Shown in pieces: positions 44,280-53,691 of a stretch of DNA of 64,000 nucleotides. Location of the stretch: contig CAYVRP010000004.1 of NCBI GenBank assembly GCA_964454025.1, positions 71,615 through 135,614 on the forward strand, written 5' to 3'. Source of the DNA: JAFGBI01 sp964454025. GTDB lineage: Bacteria; Myxococcota_A; Polyangia; Polyangiales; Polyangiaceae. A program made the translations under genes and the position numbers. Under the pieces are notes generated by a model. That model saw nothing but the letters and a program-made list of their open reading frames with translations, was not told the origin of the DNA and did not search any database. Positions within the stretch are counted from its first letter, which is position 1. The number at the start of each line of letters is the position of its first letter.

Positions 44280-44690
44280 CTAGTTCGTACCTTCGCCGCG
44301 AACGTAGGCGATGACGCGGATGACCCGCACCAGGCGCTCCCGGTCCTCGCTGGTGATATCGACGAAGCGAATCCCCATACCCGGGTTCGGGTTGTCGCCG
44401 AGTACCCGGACCGGGTTGATCCACTGCACGATGCCCTGAAGCACGAAGGGCGGGTGGCCGGGCGGCGCGAAGCGCAGCCGGAGCCGCGTCCCGATCTCGA
44501 GCGGCTGTCGGGTGAGGACGAAGATGCCAAGCTCCGAGATGTTCGTGATCGACGCGTAGAGGAAGGTGTCCTCCGTCTCGCAGTCGACGGACCAGGTGAC
44601 GGGGACGCGCTCTGCCGTGCGCCGGTTCCTCATCCCGTTGTCCTCTTCGTCTTCCCGTTCCGGCCCCGATCGACCCGACAGCCCGCTCAC
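44280..44690 (-). CDS. PilZ-domain c-di-GMP-binding protein
   Basis: A 136-residue single-domain PilZ protein. The first motif RTAER (R24 to R28, RxxxR) and the second NISELG (N50, S52, G55, N/DxSxxG) that together bind cyclic di-GMP are both intact. The rest forms the usual small barrel (TRLRLRFAPPGHPPFVLQG, PNPGMGIRFVDI). Such stand-alone PilZ proteins transmit c-di-GMP to motility, pili or polysaccharide synthesis. The GTG start at 44690 lies 6 bases behind a -10-like hexamer; an ATG at 44633 is an alternative. Confidence 0.9.
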   Translation of the reverse strand: MSGLSGRSGPEREDEEDNGMRNRRTAERVPVTWSVDCETEDTFLYASITNISELGIFVLTRQPLEIGTRLRLRFAPPGHPPFVLQGIVQWINPVRVLGDNPNPGMGIRFVDITSEDRERLVRVIRVIAYVRGEGTN

Positions 44691-44696
44691 CGGTCG

Positions 44697-44725
44697 GCCT
44701 TACCCTTGATCCCGCGAGGTGTCAC
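44697..44725 (-). promoter_or_regulatory. Probable leaderless promoter of the PilZ gene
   Basis: On the minus strand GTGACA (complement of 44720-44725, 5 of 6 to TTGACA) and TAAGGC (complement of 44697-44702) are 17 bases apart. TAAGGC ends exactly 6 bases before the GTG start at 44690, which would make the mRNA leaderless. Confidence 0.55.
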
Positions 44726-44752
44726 GGAAAGTCGTGTCACCGCGGCAAGGGT

Positions 44753-47275
44753 TCACCAGACGCGGAGTTTTCCCGCGATCACACGGTCCTGGTCGTGAGG
44801 TCCGCGCCGCACCGGAAGGCGACGCGCGCCCTGAAAGAAGCCGAAGTAGACGTCGTAGTCCCCCGGAGCGAAGTTCGGCTCCAGGGTGAACGGGTGCGCG
44901 TCGAGGATCACGTCGCCTGGTCGCCAGTACCGCATCGGATACCGCTCCCGCAAGGTGGCGTGGTCCCCGTTGAAGCGACGACCCTGCCCGTCGACGTGGA
45001 TGAAGGTGTCCCACTCGCCGTCGATCGGCGCGATGACCCGCCAGTAGATGCGAAAGACGGCGGCACGCCCTGGGACCACCGCCTCCAGGATCCGCCCGCG
45101 CCGGTCGACCACCTCCCAGCCGAGGGCCTGGACCTGTCCCCCGAGATCCGCGTCGAGCGGCCAGCGGGGATCCGCCGCGCCCTCCAGCACCACCTCGTTC
45201 AGGGGGTTCTGGTTGGCCGTCGCCGGGTCCAGCCGATCAGAAACCAGGAGGATCCCCGGCGACCGCGCGTCGACCACGGGCAGGTTGCCGGGGCGCCCGC
45301 CGCCACGATGAAGGGCGTTGAGCTCCGGCAGCAGCGCGGCACGGACGGCGAGGAAGCGCCGCCCGGCGCCCCCGGTCAACCACGGGAACGCGGCCGGGAC
45401 GGACTCGAGCGCCGGGACCCTCGCGCCGAGGTAGTAGGTGGAAACCGCGGCATCGAAGCCGAGCACGGCGATCTCCTCGCCGGCCCCAGCCCGCTCGCGG
45501 AAAGCCGCGAAGGCGCTCCGCGGTGACATCTCCGTGACGAGCCCGGGGAAGTAGGCGGCGCCCCCGAGCGCCGCGCTGGCGGTGAACCCGGCGAGCGCGA
45601 GCCGCGCCCGAGGCCAGCCGGTGCGTTCGTGCATCCAGCGCGCGGCGTCGCGAGCCAGGAGCGCCGCTGCGGGCAGCCCCAGGACGAGCCCGGCGAAGGC
45701 GATCCAGCCCCAGCGGACGAGGCGCTGGAACTGGAGGCCGAGAGCCTCGAGGGGAGCCACCCGCCACCCCGCCTCGTGCACGACGGACGCGGCCGCGACC
45801 CCGACCAGCGCGGTCTGGACGAGCATGAGCAGCAGTCCGAGCTGCCCGCGTCGCGCCCCGCGCCACGCCCGGAGCGCCGCCGTGAAGCTTGCCGCCTCGA
45901 ACCGAGGTCGGCACACCCCGTCCGGCTCCGCGATCGACACCAGCGCAGCCCCTACCAGGCCCAGGGCGACGAGCACGTACCAGCGAGGCGGCGCCGCGCT
46001 GGTCGAGCCGTCGACGTCGAGCCCAAAGGCGACGAAACCCTTCCCTGGGATCAGGACCAGATCCGCGAGCACGAGCACCGTCGCCGCCGCCAGACCCATC
46101 GCGCCGACGGGCGCGGTGCGTCCCCGGCGCTCCGCGTCCCGAACCGCGATCCCGACCAGCGCGGCGAGCCCCGCGACCGCCACGAAGGGTATCGTGCCCA
46201 CCGACGGAGCGAGAGCGCCGTGCGCAACGAACGCGATTCCAGTCGCGGAAACCAGCACGAACCGGAGCGGTGCCGCCGCGAGCGCGGGGCGCTCTCGGGC
46301 AGGCGATCCGCCGAACGCCGTGCCGACAGCGAGGAGCGCCGGGCCGCCGTAGGGGAAGAGCCCGTGAGCGAGCTGCCCCAGCATGAGGTCGAAGGTGGCG
46401 AGCGGGGTGGACGGGGCGATGGGTACGCCGACCGGCAGGTAGAAGCGCCCGGGATCCGCCCTGGCAGCGCCGAGCGCTCCGACGCCGTAGGCCAGCACCG
46501 CCACTCCGACGCCGAGGGTCAGCCCTCCGGTGACGACGCCGAAGCGGTCGGCGCGCGAAGAATTCACCGCCAGGGCGACCAGCCAGGCGACGCCGACGCC
46601 GAGCGCGGGAACGACCACGCCGAAGATGGCGCCTCGACACGCGTACCCTCCCCCGAGCGCCAGCAGGCCGAGCCCGAGCGCGAGCGCACGACCGGCGCTG
46701 GGGGCCGCCGCGCCGTCGCGACCGCCGAATACGGCGGCGGTGAGCCCCCACAGCGCCAGAACGTCGAGCGCCAGGGTGGGGGCGTCACCGAGCATCATCC
46801 GCGCCTGGTTGAAGTACAATGGCGTCGTTCCGAGCACGATGGCCGCGTAGGTGGCGGCGCGGCGGTCCTCGTAGCGCGCGACCAGCGCATACGTCGCGGC
46901 AACCCCGAGCAGCGCCCAGAGGGCGAGCGGAAGCCGGCCAGCCCAGGCATGGAGCCCGAAGCACCAGAGCCCGGCCGCCGCCGAGGTGTAGGGGAGCTCT
47001 CCGGACCCCAGTCCCCCGAGGGTCATCATCGAGTTGTCCGCGCCATCGACGTATAGGCCTCGGGCGCCGAACACGTTCAGGGCGATGCGCCGAGCGAGCT
47101 CGACGAAGCGGAGCTCGTACGGGTCCCACAGCCCCAGCAGAGGCAGCGGGGCGAGCAAGTTACCGACTACGAGCAGAACCGCCAGCACCGCCCCGCCGCG
47201 GGACGGAGAGGACGCGCCGCCGGTCGCGGCGACAGGGGGAAGGCCCGCTCGATCGGGCAGGTTCGCGGCTGGCAT
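44753..47275 (-). CDS. PMT/ArnT-like membrane glycosyltransferase
   Basis: An 840-residue polytopic protein. After a first helix comes the acidic loop LLGLWDPYELRFVELARRI, which matches the catalytic DxE-type loop of GT39/GT83 enzymes. About twelve further helices follow, then a soluble beta-sandwich C-terminal domain (DTFIHVDGQGRRFN, then PNFAPGDYDVYFGFFQGAR). It probably transfers a sugar from a lipid carrier to an acceptor in the periplasm. ATG 47275 is chosen; a TTG at 47299 exists but overlaps a possible -10 element. It is transcribed towards PilZ with a 62-base gap. The substrate is unknown. Confidence 0.82.
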   Translation of the reverse strand: MPAANLPDRAGLPPVAATGGASSPSRGGAVLAVLLVVGNLLAPLPLLGLWDPYELRFVELARRIALNVFGARGLYVDGADNSMMTLGGLGSGELPYTSAAAGLWCFGLHAWAGRLPLALWALLGVAATYALVARYEDRRAATYAAIVLGTTPLYFNQARMMLGDAPTLALDVLALWGLTAAVFGGRDGAAAPSAGRALALGLGLLALGGGYACRGAIFGVVVPALGVGVAWLVALAVNSSRADRFGVVTGGLTLGVGVAVLAYGVGALGAARADPGRFYLPVGVPIAPSTPLATFDLMLGQLAHGLFPYGGPALLAVGTAFGGSPARERPALAAAPLRFVLVSATGIAFVAHGALAPSVGTIPFVAVAGLAALVGIAVRDAERRGRTAPVGAMGLAAATVLVLADLVLIPGKGFVAFGLDVDGSTSAAPPRWYVLVALGLVGAALVSIAEPDGVCRPRFEAASFTAALRAWRGARRGQLGLLLMLVQTALVGVAAASVVHEAGWRVAPLEALGLQFQRLVRWGWIAFAGLVLGLPAAALLARDAARWMHERTGWPRARLALAGFTASAALGGAAYFPGLVTEMSPRSAFAAFRERAGAGEEIAVLGFDAAVSTYYLGARVPALESVPAAFPWLTGGAGRRFLAVRAALLPELNALHRGGGRPGNLPVVDARSPGILLVSDRLDPATANQNPLNEVVLEGAADPRWPLDADLGGQVQALGWEVVDRRGRILEAVVPGRAAVFRIYWRVIAPIDGEWDTFIHVDGQGRRFNGDHATLRERYPMRYWRPGDVILDAHPFTLEPNFAPGDYDVYFGFFQGARRLPVRRGPHDQDRVIAGKLRVW

Positions 47276-47424
47276 CGGGCGGGCGCGGAGCGGCGGCAAC
47301 GATACCGCGCCCCGTGCGATCCTGCATGGTCTGCCGCAGGCCGGCGGGCGGAGCGCCCGGGGCCGAGGGCCTCCGGCCAGCTCCGCGTGGCACGACGCCG
47401 TGCTTCCCCTATCCTTCCGTCCTC

Positions 47425-48498
47425 ATGCGCTCCGGCAACGTCGCCATCGTGGGCCGCACCAACGTCGGCAAGTCGACGTTCCTCAACGCCGCGCTCGGCG
47501 AACCACTGGCCATCACCTCTTCGCTGCCACAGACCACCCGCGACGCATTGCTCGGGGTCGTCACGCTGCCGAACACGCAGATCGCCTTCGTCGACACGCC
47601 AGGAATTCATCGGCCGCGCACCGAGCTCGGCCGCCGCATGAACGCCGCCGCCATCGACGCCGTCCGCGCCGCCGACGTGGTGCTCGTGATGACCGACACC
47701 CACCGCCTGCGAACTCGCGTCGACGGGCTGCCGGCCGCCGCCGCGCCCGCGACCGCCGTGGTCGATCTCCCGCCCGGCGACGTCGAGGTGCTCGCCCAGC
47801 TGCCGGCGGAGGCGCCGGTCGTGCTGGTCATCAACAAGGTCGACCGCTGCGCGGACAAGCGCGACCTGCTCGGCGTCATCCAGCGCTTCGCCGCGCACCG
47901 TGATTTTGCCGCCATCGTCCCGGCCAGCGTGCGCGACCCACGCGACGTGGAGCGCATCCTGTCCGTGCTCGGCGAGGCGCTGCCCGAGCGCCCGCCCGCC
48001 TACGACCCGGAGACGATCACCGACCGCCCGGCACTCTTTTTCGTGCGGGAGTACGTCCGCGAGCAGGTGTTGCGCCACACCGCCCGCGAGGTGCCCCACG
48101 CGGTCGCCGTGACCGTCGAGTCCGCCACTGACCGCGGCGAGGTGCTCGTGGTCCAGGCCACGATCCACGTCGAGAAGGCTGGTCAGCGCGCGATCCTCCT
48201 CGGGTCCCGCGGCGCACGCCTGCGCGACGTCGGCGCGGCGGCGCGCCAGCGCATCGAGGCGCTCCTGGGCCGCCGCGTGTATCTCGAGCTCTTCGTGCGG
48301 GTCACGCCGCGCTGGAAGCACATCCCGCGGCAGCTCGCCGAGCTCGGCTACGACGGCGGGTGCGGGCCGAGCGCGGCGCCGCGACCACGCCGGGCAGGAC
48401 TGCCGTCGCGGGAGGGGGCCTCCACCGCCCGGGCCGGCCGCCCCCGCCGCTCGCGCCCTGACGCCCGCTCGACACCGCCCCGAGGTCGCGCCCGATGA
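47425..48498 (+). CDS. era: GTPase Era with C-terminal extension
   Basis: An essential GTPase that binds 16S rRNA and helps mature the 30S subunit. The G domain has GRTNVGKST (10-18), the switch region LPQTTRDALLG, DTPG and NKVD. The KH RNA-binding domain follows (HVEKAGQRAILLGSRGARLR) with LELFVRVTPRWKHIP at its end. After the KH domain the protein continues with roughly 50 residues rich in Arg and Pro, making it 357 residues, longer than a typical Era of about 300. Its stop overlaps the der start by 4 bases. Confidence 0.95.
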   Translation: MRSGNVAIVGRTNVGKSTFLNAALGEPLAITSSLPQTTRDALLGVVTLPNTQIAFVDTPGIHRPRTELGRRMNAAAIDAVRAADVVLVMTDTHRLRTRVDGLPAAAAPATAVVDLPPGDVEVLAQLPAEAPVVLVINKVDRCADKRDLLGVIQRFAAHRDFAAIVPASVRDPRDVERILSVLGEALPERPPAYDPETITDRPALFFVREYVREQVLRHTAREVPHAVAVTVESATDRGEVLVVQATIHVEKAGQRAILLGSRGARLRDVGAAARQRIEALLGRRVYLELFVRVTPRWKHIPRQLAELGYDGGCGPSAAPRPRRAGLPSREGASTARAGRPRRSRPDARSTPPRGRAR

Positions 48499-49829
48499 CC
48501 TTCATCGCCGCCATCGTCGGCCGGCCCAACGTGGGCAAGAGCACGCTCTTCAACCGCCTCGTCGGACGTCGCGCCGCCATCGTCGACGACCAGCCGGGGG
48601 TCACGCGCGATCGCCACTACGCGGACGCTCACCTGCAGGGCCGCGACCTCACCCTGGTCGATACGGGCGGATTCGATCCGGACAGCGACGATCCCATGCG
48701 GCAAGGCATCGCCCGGCACGTCCTCGCCGCGATCGAGGAGGCGGACGTCGTGCTCTGCCTCTTGGACGGGAGCACGTCGCCCACCTCGGCGGATCGGGAG
48801 GCGGTCGCCCTGCTGCGGCGCGGCGGCAAGCCGGTCGTGTTCGCCGCCAACAAGGTGGACAACGAGGCGCGCGCGCTGGATGCGGCGGAGCTCTACGCCC
48901 TAGGCCTGACCGAGCTCATCCCGGTTTCGGCCCTCCACGGCCGTGGCCTGGGCCGGCTGGAACAGGCGCTGGTTTCCCGGCTCCCCCCGCCCGGCGGCGA
49001 GGCGCCCGCAGAGGACCCCGCCGACCCCACGGCCCGCGTCGCGCTCATCGGCCGCCCCAACGCGGGCAAGGCGTCGCTCTTCAACCATCTCGTGGGCGCC
49101 GAGCGCTCCCTGGTCGATCATCGCCCCGGGACGACCCGCGATCCGGTGGACAGCCGCGTCGAGCGGAACGGGCACAATTACCTGCTGGTGGACACCGCCG
49201 GGATCCGGCGCCGCTCCCGTGTGGAGCACGGCGTCGAGGCGGCGAGCGTGATGCGAGCGCTCCGCGCCCTCGATCGAGCGGAGGTCGCCGTCCTCATGTG
49301 CGACGCGGTCGAGGGCGTCAAGGAGCAGGACGCGCGCCTGCTCGGCCTCTGCGCCGACCGGCGCCGCGCCGTCGTGGTCGCCCTGAACAAGATGGATCTC
49401 ATCCCCGCGGCGGAGCGGCGCGCCGTGCGCGAGCAGGCAGCGACCGCCCTGCACTTCGCCGGGTGGACGCCGATCATCGGCGTCAGCGCGGTTTCCGGGG
49501 CGGGGGTCACCCAGCTCCTGCGGGCCGTCCGTGACGCCGCCGCCGAGTTTCGCCGGCGGGTCCCGACAGCCGAGCTCAACCGCTTCTTCGCCGAGGTGCT
49601 GGAGCGCCAGCCGCCTCCCACCCGCGGCGGCCGGGCGCCCCGTATCTACTACGTGACCCAGGCCGAGGCGGCGCCCCCCGTCTTCGTCGCCGTTGCGAGC
49701 TCGCCCGCGCACGTCCCCGACTCGTACCGGCGGTTCGTGCAGAACCAGATCCGCAGAGCCTTCGGGTTCCGTTCGGTTCCGGTCACCGTCCGTTTCCGTC
49801 AGCGTCGAGGTCGCGACGCGACGTCGTGA
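48495..49829 (+). CDS. der: Tandem GTPase Der (EngA)
   Basis: A 50S assembly GTPase with two G domains and a C-terminal KH-like domain, 444 residues. Domain 1 has a normal P-loop (GRPNVGKST, 9-17), DTGG and NKVD. Domain 2 has DTAGIRRRSRV and NKMD, but its P-loop reads GRPNAGKAS (186-194). The residue after the Lys, normally Ser or Thr for magnesium binding, is Ala193 (codon GCG at 49071). The C-terminal region RVPTAELNRFFAEVLERQPP is standard. Coupled translation with era. Confidence 0.96.
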   Translation: MTFIAAIVGRPNVGKSTLFNRLVGRRAAIVDDQPGVTRDRHYADAHLQGRDLTLVDTGGFDPDSDDPMRQGIARHVLAAIEEADVVLCLLDGSTSPTSADREAVALLRRGGKPVVFAANKVDNEARALDAAELYALGLTELIPVSALHGRGLGRLEQALVSRLPPPGGEAPAEDPADPTARVALIGRPNAGKASLFNHLVGAERSLVDHRPGTTRDPVDSRVERNGHNYLLVDTAGIRRRSRVEHGVEAASVMRALRALDRAEVAVLMCDAVEGVKEQDARLLGLCADRRRAVVVALNKMDLIPAAERRAVREQAATALHFAGWTPIIGVSAVSGAGVTQLLRAVRDAAAEFRRRVPTAELNRFFAEVLERQPPPTRGGRAPRIYYVTQAEAAPPVFVAVASSPAHVPDSYRRFVQNQIRRAFGFRSVPVTVRFRQRRGRDATS

Positions 49830-50189
49830 TCCCCGCCGTGGTTCGCCCGTCGGGAGCCAGCGCCCCCCGCGAGCCCGCCGCGCGGGCGCGCCGCGCGGCG
49901 CGCCGATGGCGTTGACGACCGGCCCAGAGCCTCAGGCTGCGCCGAAGCGGCCTCGAACTGGTGGTGACCGGCCCCGGAGTCGAGTGCCCGCGGTCGTCCG
50001 CTCCCCCTGTTGCAGCTACCCGACCAGCGGGCGCGGCACCGGCCCTGGCCGAAGCGGAGCCCGCTCCCGACGGCGCCCCCTGGCGAAAGCTCCCGACGGG
50101 TCGCGTCGGCGGCGCGAGATGGCCACCGTCTCGGACTTCACGGCGGCAATCTTGCCCGTCTCGACGCGCTCCGGCTAGTCGAGCGGGTG
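49830..50189. other. Gap between der and mepA
   Basis: About 360 bases with no gene I can support. Frames here are Arg- and Pro-rich and lack ribosome sites. The mepA frame is open upstream of its signal peptide, so the unit's leader probably lies here. Confidence 0.4.
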
Positions 50190-51281
50190 ATGGCCCCGTT
50201 CACCGCCGAGTCGTGCCTCGCCCCCGCGCGCGCTTCCTCGCGGTCCCGAAAGGCCACCGCGCTGTCGGTCGCGCTTGCGACCTGCGCGATCGCCGCCGCC
50301 GCCACCGCCGAGCCCGCGGGGTCACCCCGGGCGAGCCTACGCCTGCCCGCGCCGACGTCTGCGGCCACCCCCGCGGTCGATCGGGCTCTGGCACGAACGG
50401 ACGAACCCGTGCCGCTGGATCCCATGCAGCGGCTCGGATCGATCAGCGTCGGGCACCCGAACGCGGGCTTCCTGGTCAACGGCGTGCGGATGCCGCCGGG
50501 CGACGCGTGGGTGCTGAGCCTCCCTGACCACGCCTGGGGTACCGAAGAAACCGTGGAGTCGCTGTCCCGCGCGCTCAACCGCGTCGCGACCGAGCTCCCG
50601 GGCGGTCCGCGCGCCATCATCGGGTCGATCAGCGCCGCGCACGGCGGCCCGCTCGCGCCGCACCGGAGCCACCGCACCGGCCGCGACGCCGACGTGCACC
50701 TGTTCCTGCTGCACCGCCGTCCGGGCAGCTGGTACGAGCCCGGAACCGCGGCGAACCTCGACCTGCCGCGCTGCTGGGCTTTCCTGGAGGCGCTGATCGT
50801 CGACTCTGACCTCGACTTCGTGCTGGTCGATCAGTCGGTGCAGGACCTGCTCGAGGCCTATGCGCTCACGCTCGGGAGGGACCCGGCCTGGATCGCCGAC
50901 ATCTTCGACGGAACGCGCGGACCCGGATCCGATCTCATCAAGCACGCCCCCGGTCACCAGGGGCACTTCCACGTCCGCTTCGTGAGCCCCTACTCGCGCC
51001 GGCGGGGCGTGGAGCTCTATGACCGCCTGGTGGAGCAAGGGCACATCGAGCCGCCGACCCGGGAGGTCCGCCACGTCGTGGCCGCGGGGGACACGCTGCT
51101 GTCCTTGGCGCGACGCCACGGCGTCTCGGTAGCGGAGATCCAGTCCCTGAACAACCTCGGCTCCTCCCTCATCCGCACCGGGCAGGAGCTACGCATCATC
51201 GCACCCGTGGACCTACCCGGCGCTCGGGATCCGGTGATCGTGCCGCGTCGGCGCCTGCCCCCCGTCGCGACCGGGCACTGA
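50190..51281 (+). CDS. mepA: Penicillin-insensitive murein endopeptidase (MepA, M74) with LysM domain
   Basis: A periplasmic peptidoglycan endopeptidase of the LAS metallopeptidase group. The 363-residue precursor has a signal region (ALSVALATCAIAAAATAEP), the MepA domain with the zinc ligand motif HRSHRTGRDADVHL and the late HFHVRF. A C-terminal LysM domain for peptidoglycan binding follows (VVAAGDTLLSLARRHGVSVA, EIQSLNNLGSSLIRTGQELR). The standard enterobacterial MepA has no LysM, so this is a fused form. GTG at 50187 is an equally possible start. It is probably transcribed separately from der. Confidence 0.92.
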   Translation: MAPFTAESCLAPARASSRSRKATALSVALATCAIAAAATAEPAGSPRASLRLPAPTSAATPAVDRALARTDEPVPLDPMQRLGSISVGHPNAGFLVNGVRMPPGDAWVLSLPDHAWGTEETVESLSRALNRVATELPGGPRAIIGSISAAHGGPLAPHRSHRTGRDADVHLFLLHRRPGSWYEPGTAANLDLPRCWAFLEALIVDSDLDFVLVDQSVQDLLEAYALTLGRDPAWIADIFDGTRGPGSDLIKHAPGHQGHFHVRFVSPYSRRRGVELYDRLVEQGHIEPPTREVRHVVAAGDTLLSLARRHGVSVAEIQSLNNLGSSLIRTGQELRIIAPVDLPGARDPVIVPRRRLPPVATGH

Positions 51282-51332
51282 CGAGCCCCGGCCGCTCCCA
51301 GGCGCTCCCGGTCATGCTAGGACCCCGCCGAA

Positions 51333-52952
51333 ATGATCCCGCCCGGGAAGTTCCCTCTGCCCCCCCCGGGGCCGAGCCCATTCGCGCCGCCCCGCCCCGA
51401 TGACGAGGCGGTCCCGACTCCGCGCGCGCCCGTGCTCGCACCCTGGGCTCCGGAGGGTTCCCCCGCCCCGGTGCCCGCTGCGCAGGCGCCCTCGCTCGGC
51501 GAGAGCCCATTGGAACCCGGAATAGCAGCGGGGCTGGCCGCGGTGGACCAGCTCGCGGCGCCCCCGCCGCCGTGGCTGACGCCCGCGCATGGCGTCCCGG
51601 CTGCGCCCCCTCGAGACTCCGCCGCGGCGCCGCCGACAGGAGGCACAGTCTCCGTGACCGAGGTGCCGTCCATCCTCGCGCTGGACGCTCCCGGCCCCGG
51701 GTCCTCGCCACCGCTGGCCGCAAAACCCGTATCGGAAGACGTCGCCGGGCCGATGACCCCGGCCAGCCCGCGCCGTCGGGCCGATCGCCGCTGGCTGCTG
51801 GCCGGAGTAGCGGGCGGCCTGGTCAACTGGACGTTGATCGCGACCGGCGGAGCCTATGCCGTCGTTCGCCCCTGGGTCCGGCTCCCCCAGCGCGATACCG
51901 CGGCCATCAGCGCCGACTTCGCGCAAGTCGAGCGCTGGGCGAAGACCCCCGCGCCGAGCTCGAACCGCGCCGACGCCCTCGCGGGGGCGGCGACGCTGGT
52001 GGCGCGGCGCGCGGCGAGGGTCACAGACCGCGAAATCCCTCGGATCGAGCTGGCCGCGCTGTCGGTCGACGAGCGCGCCGCGCTCGAGGCGCTGAGGAAA
52101 TGGCACGCCGAGAAGGGCGGATTCTCTTCCGCCGGCTGCGCGCCACCGCGCGCGGCGACATCCACAGCAACGTCGACCGCGACCGGGACCGAGAAGCCCG
52201 CGCCGGAGGCGCCGCCGGCGACCGAGGCGTACCTCGTGCTCGGCGGTCTCGGACTCGTCACCTCCGCCGGAACACCCGAGGAGATCCAGGGACTCGAGGC
52301 GACGCTGGCGCTCGCCGATGCCCTGCGCTTGCGCGGTAACCTCCGGGAGCATGCCATCGGCGTCCGCCTCGCGAGGCTCTCGGCGCAGTGGACCCACGCG
52401 CGGAAGTACACGGTGTCGCCCCGCTTCGAGTCCCACCGACCGCGCCTGGAGCATCTGCGGGCGGCGCTGGCCCGAGACGCGGTCTGCACGATCAAGCGCC
52501 TCGACCCTGGGGGGGGTTGGTCCTTCGACGCGCGAGGATTCGCGCCGGACGAGGGACCGCGGCCACCCCTCGGGCTGATGTGGCACGAGCGCGAGCGCCT
52601 GGTCGTCGAGGACTTCGTGGGCCAATGGCTAGTCTCAACCCGAGACGCGAGGACCGCGAAAGAAATTGCCGACCGCCTGGCGGAGCTGCCGGCTCCGTCG
52701 AGCGTGGTGCTGCGCGCCGCCGTGCCCCCGGTCGCGACGCTGCAGGCCATCGCGCAGGACTACGCGGAATACGACCGCCTGCTTCCGTCGCCGAGGCCCG
52801 CGCGCCGACGTGACGCCAGACCCGCGGATCGTCGTTCACGGACGCGCGGCCCCGCGACACCGTTCTCCGCCGCGCCGCCCTCCGGGCGCCCCCCCCCCGA
52901 TCGGGAAGAAGACGACGGAGATCAGCCGGCCGTGCCGGAAGAGGAACGGTAG
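51333..52952 (+). CDS. Proline-rich single-pass membrane protein
   Basis: A 539-residue protein with a long Pro/Ala-rich cytoplasmic N-terminus (1-150), one transmembrane helix (WLLAGVAGGLVNWTLIATGG, about 155-175), a helical extracytoplasmic region (ISADFAQVERWAKT, then VDERAALEALRKWHAEKGG), a Thr/Ala-rich spacer, and a second domain (EAYLVLGGLGLVTSAGTPEE to LQAIAQDYAEYDRL). The C-terminus is disordered, with Pro and Arg. No enzymatic motif is visible. A role in envelope biogenesis is possible because mepA precedes it by 51 bases. Confidence 0.7.
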   Translation: MIPPGKFPLPPPGPSPFAPPRPDDEAVPTPRAPVLAPWAPEGSPAPVPAAQAPSLGESPLEPGIAAGLAAVDQLAAPPPPWLTPAHGVPAAPPRDSAAAPPTGGTVSVTEVPSILALDAPGPGSSPPLAAKPVSEDVAGPMTPASPRRRADRRWLLAGVAGGLVNWTLIATGGAYAVVRPWVRLPQRDTAAISADFAQVERWAKTPAPSSNRADALAGAATLVARRAARVTDREIPRIELAALSVDERAALEALRKWHAEKGGFSSAGCAPPRAATSTATSTATGTEKPAPEAPPATEAYLVLGGLGLVTSAGTPEEIQGLEATLALADALRLRGNLREHAIGVRLARLSAQWTHARKYTVSPRFESHRPRLEHLRAALARDAVCTIKRLDPGGGWSFDARGFAPDEGPRPPLGLMWHERERLVVEDFVGQWLVSTRDARTAKEIADRLAELPAPSSVVLRAAVPPVATLQAIAQDYAEYDRLLPSPRPARRRDARPADRRSRTRGPATPFSAAPPSGRPPPDREEDDGDQPAVPEEER

Positions 52953-53241
52953 AGCCCCTGGGGCAGGACGGGCGCGCCCCGCTCGGAGGGCGCACGCCCT
53001 CGCGCGGCCGGCCCCGCGAGTGACAGGGTGACGGCGACCCGCGCCGGGCGGCGGATGGAGGTGCCTGCGGTCCGACCGGGCCGAACCGCCGTCACCCCCA
53101 GCCGCTCCGATGGCGCGCTCCGGACCCCTCCTCCGCCCGAGCCCCCACCGCCGACTCCAGCCTCACGGCCCCGACTCGGCGCCGCCGACGACCACGCAGT
53201 CCATCCTGCGCCACGAACCAGCCTCGAGGCGGCAGACGAGC

Positions 53242-53691
53242 CTACCAGCGATCTCCGCCGCGGCCGCCGCGGCCGCCGCCACCGCCACCGCCGCCGCGAC
53301 CACCGCGACCGCCGCCAAAGCCGCCGCCAAAGCCACCACGATCTCCACCGCGGCCCCGCGGAGGCCCGTCCCCGCGCGGCCCGTCACTCCGGAAGCCACC
53401 ACGATCCCCGCCGCGGAATCCGCCGCCGCCGCCTCCACCACGCGGTCGATCGTGGGCAATTCGCACGTTGATCGTGCGGCCATCGAGCTCGGTTTCGTTC
53501 AGCCCTTCGATCGCGGCCTGCGCCGCCGCGTCGTCCGTCAGCTCGACGAACCCGAAGCCGCGTGACCGACCAGTCTGCCGGTCAACGACGACGTTCGCGC
53601 TGACGACCGTACCGAACTGAGCAAAAGCCTGCTCGAGCTGGTGATCCATGGTGGAGTACGAAAGGTTCCCGACAAACAACTTCGCGCTCAT
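53242..53691 (-). CDS. RRM RNA-binding protein with RGG-rich tail
   Basis: A 149-residue protein with one RRM domain: RNP2 LFVGNL (5-10) and RNP1 RGFGFVEL (44-51), ending around residue 82. The tail, about 65 residues, is almost entirely Gly, Arg and Asp in RGG-type repeats. This is the architecture of bacterial Rbp proteins that act as RNA chaperones, often cold-induced, and can undergo phase separation. The gene is isolated between convergent and divergent neighbours. A leader of up to about 200 bases may precede it. Confidence 0.93.
   Translation of the reverse strand: MSAKLFVGNLSYSTMDHQLEQAFAQFGTVVSANVVVDRQTGRSRGFGFVELTDDAAAQAAIEGLNETELDGRTINVRIAHDRPRGGGGGGGFRGGDRGGFRSDGPRGDGPPRGRGGDRGGFGGGFGGGRGGRGGGGGGGGRGGRGGDRW

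Noticed and set aside
41764..44424. A very long minus-strand frame across the sigma and anti-sigma genes.
   Set aside because: The plus strand encodes a clear ECF sigma factor and a zinc-binding anti-sigma factor; the antisense product has no recognisable feature.
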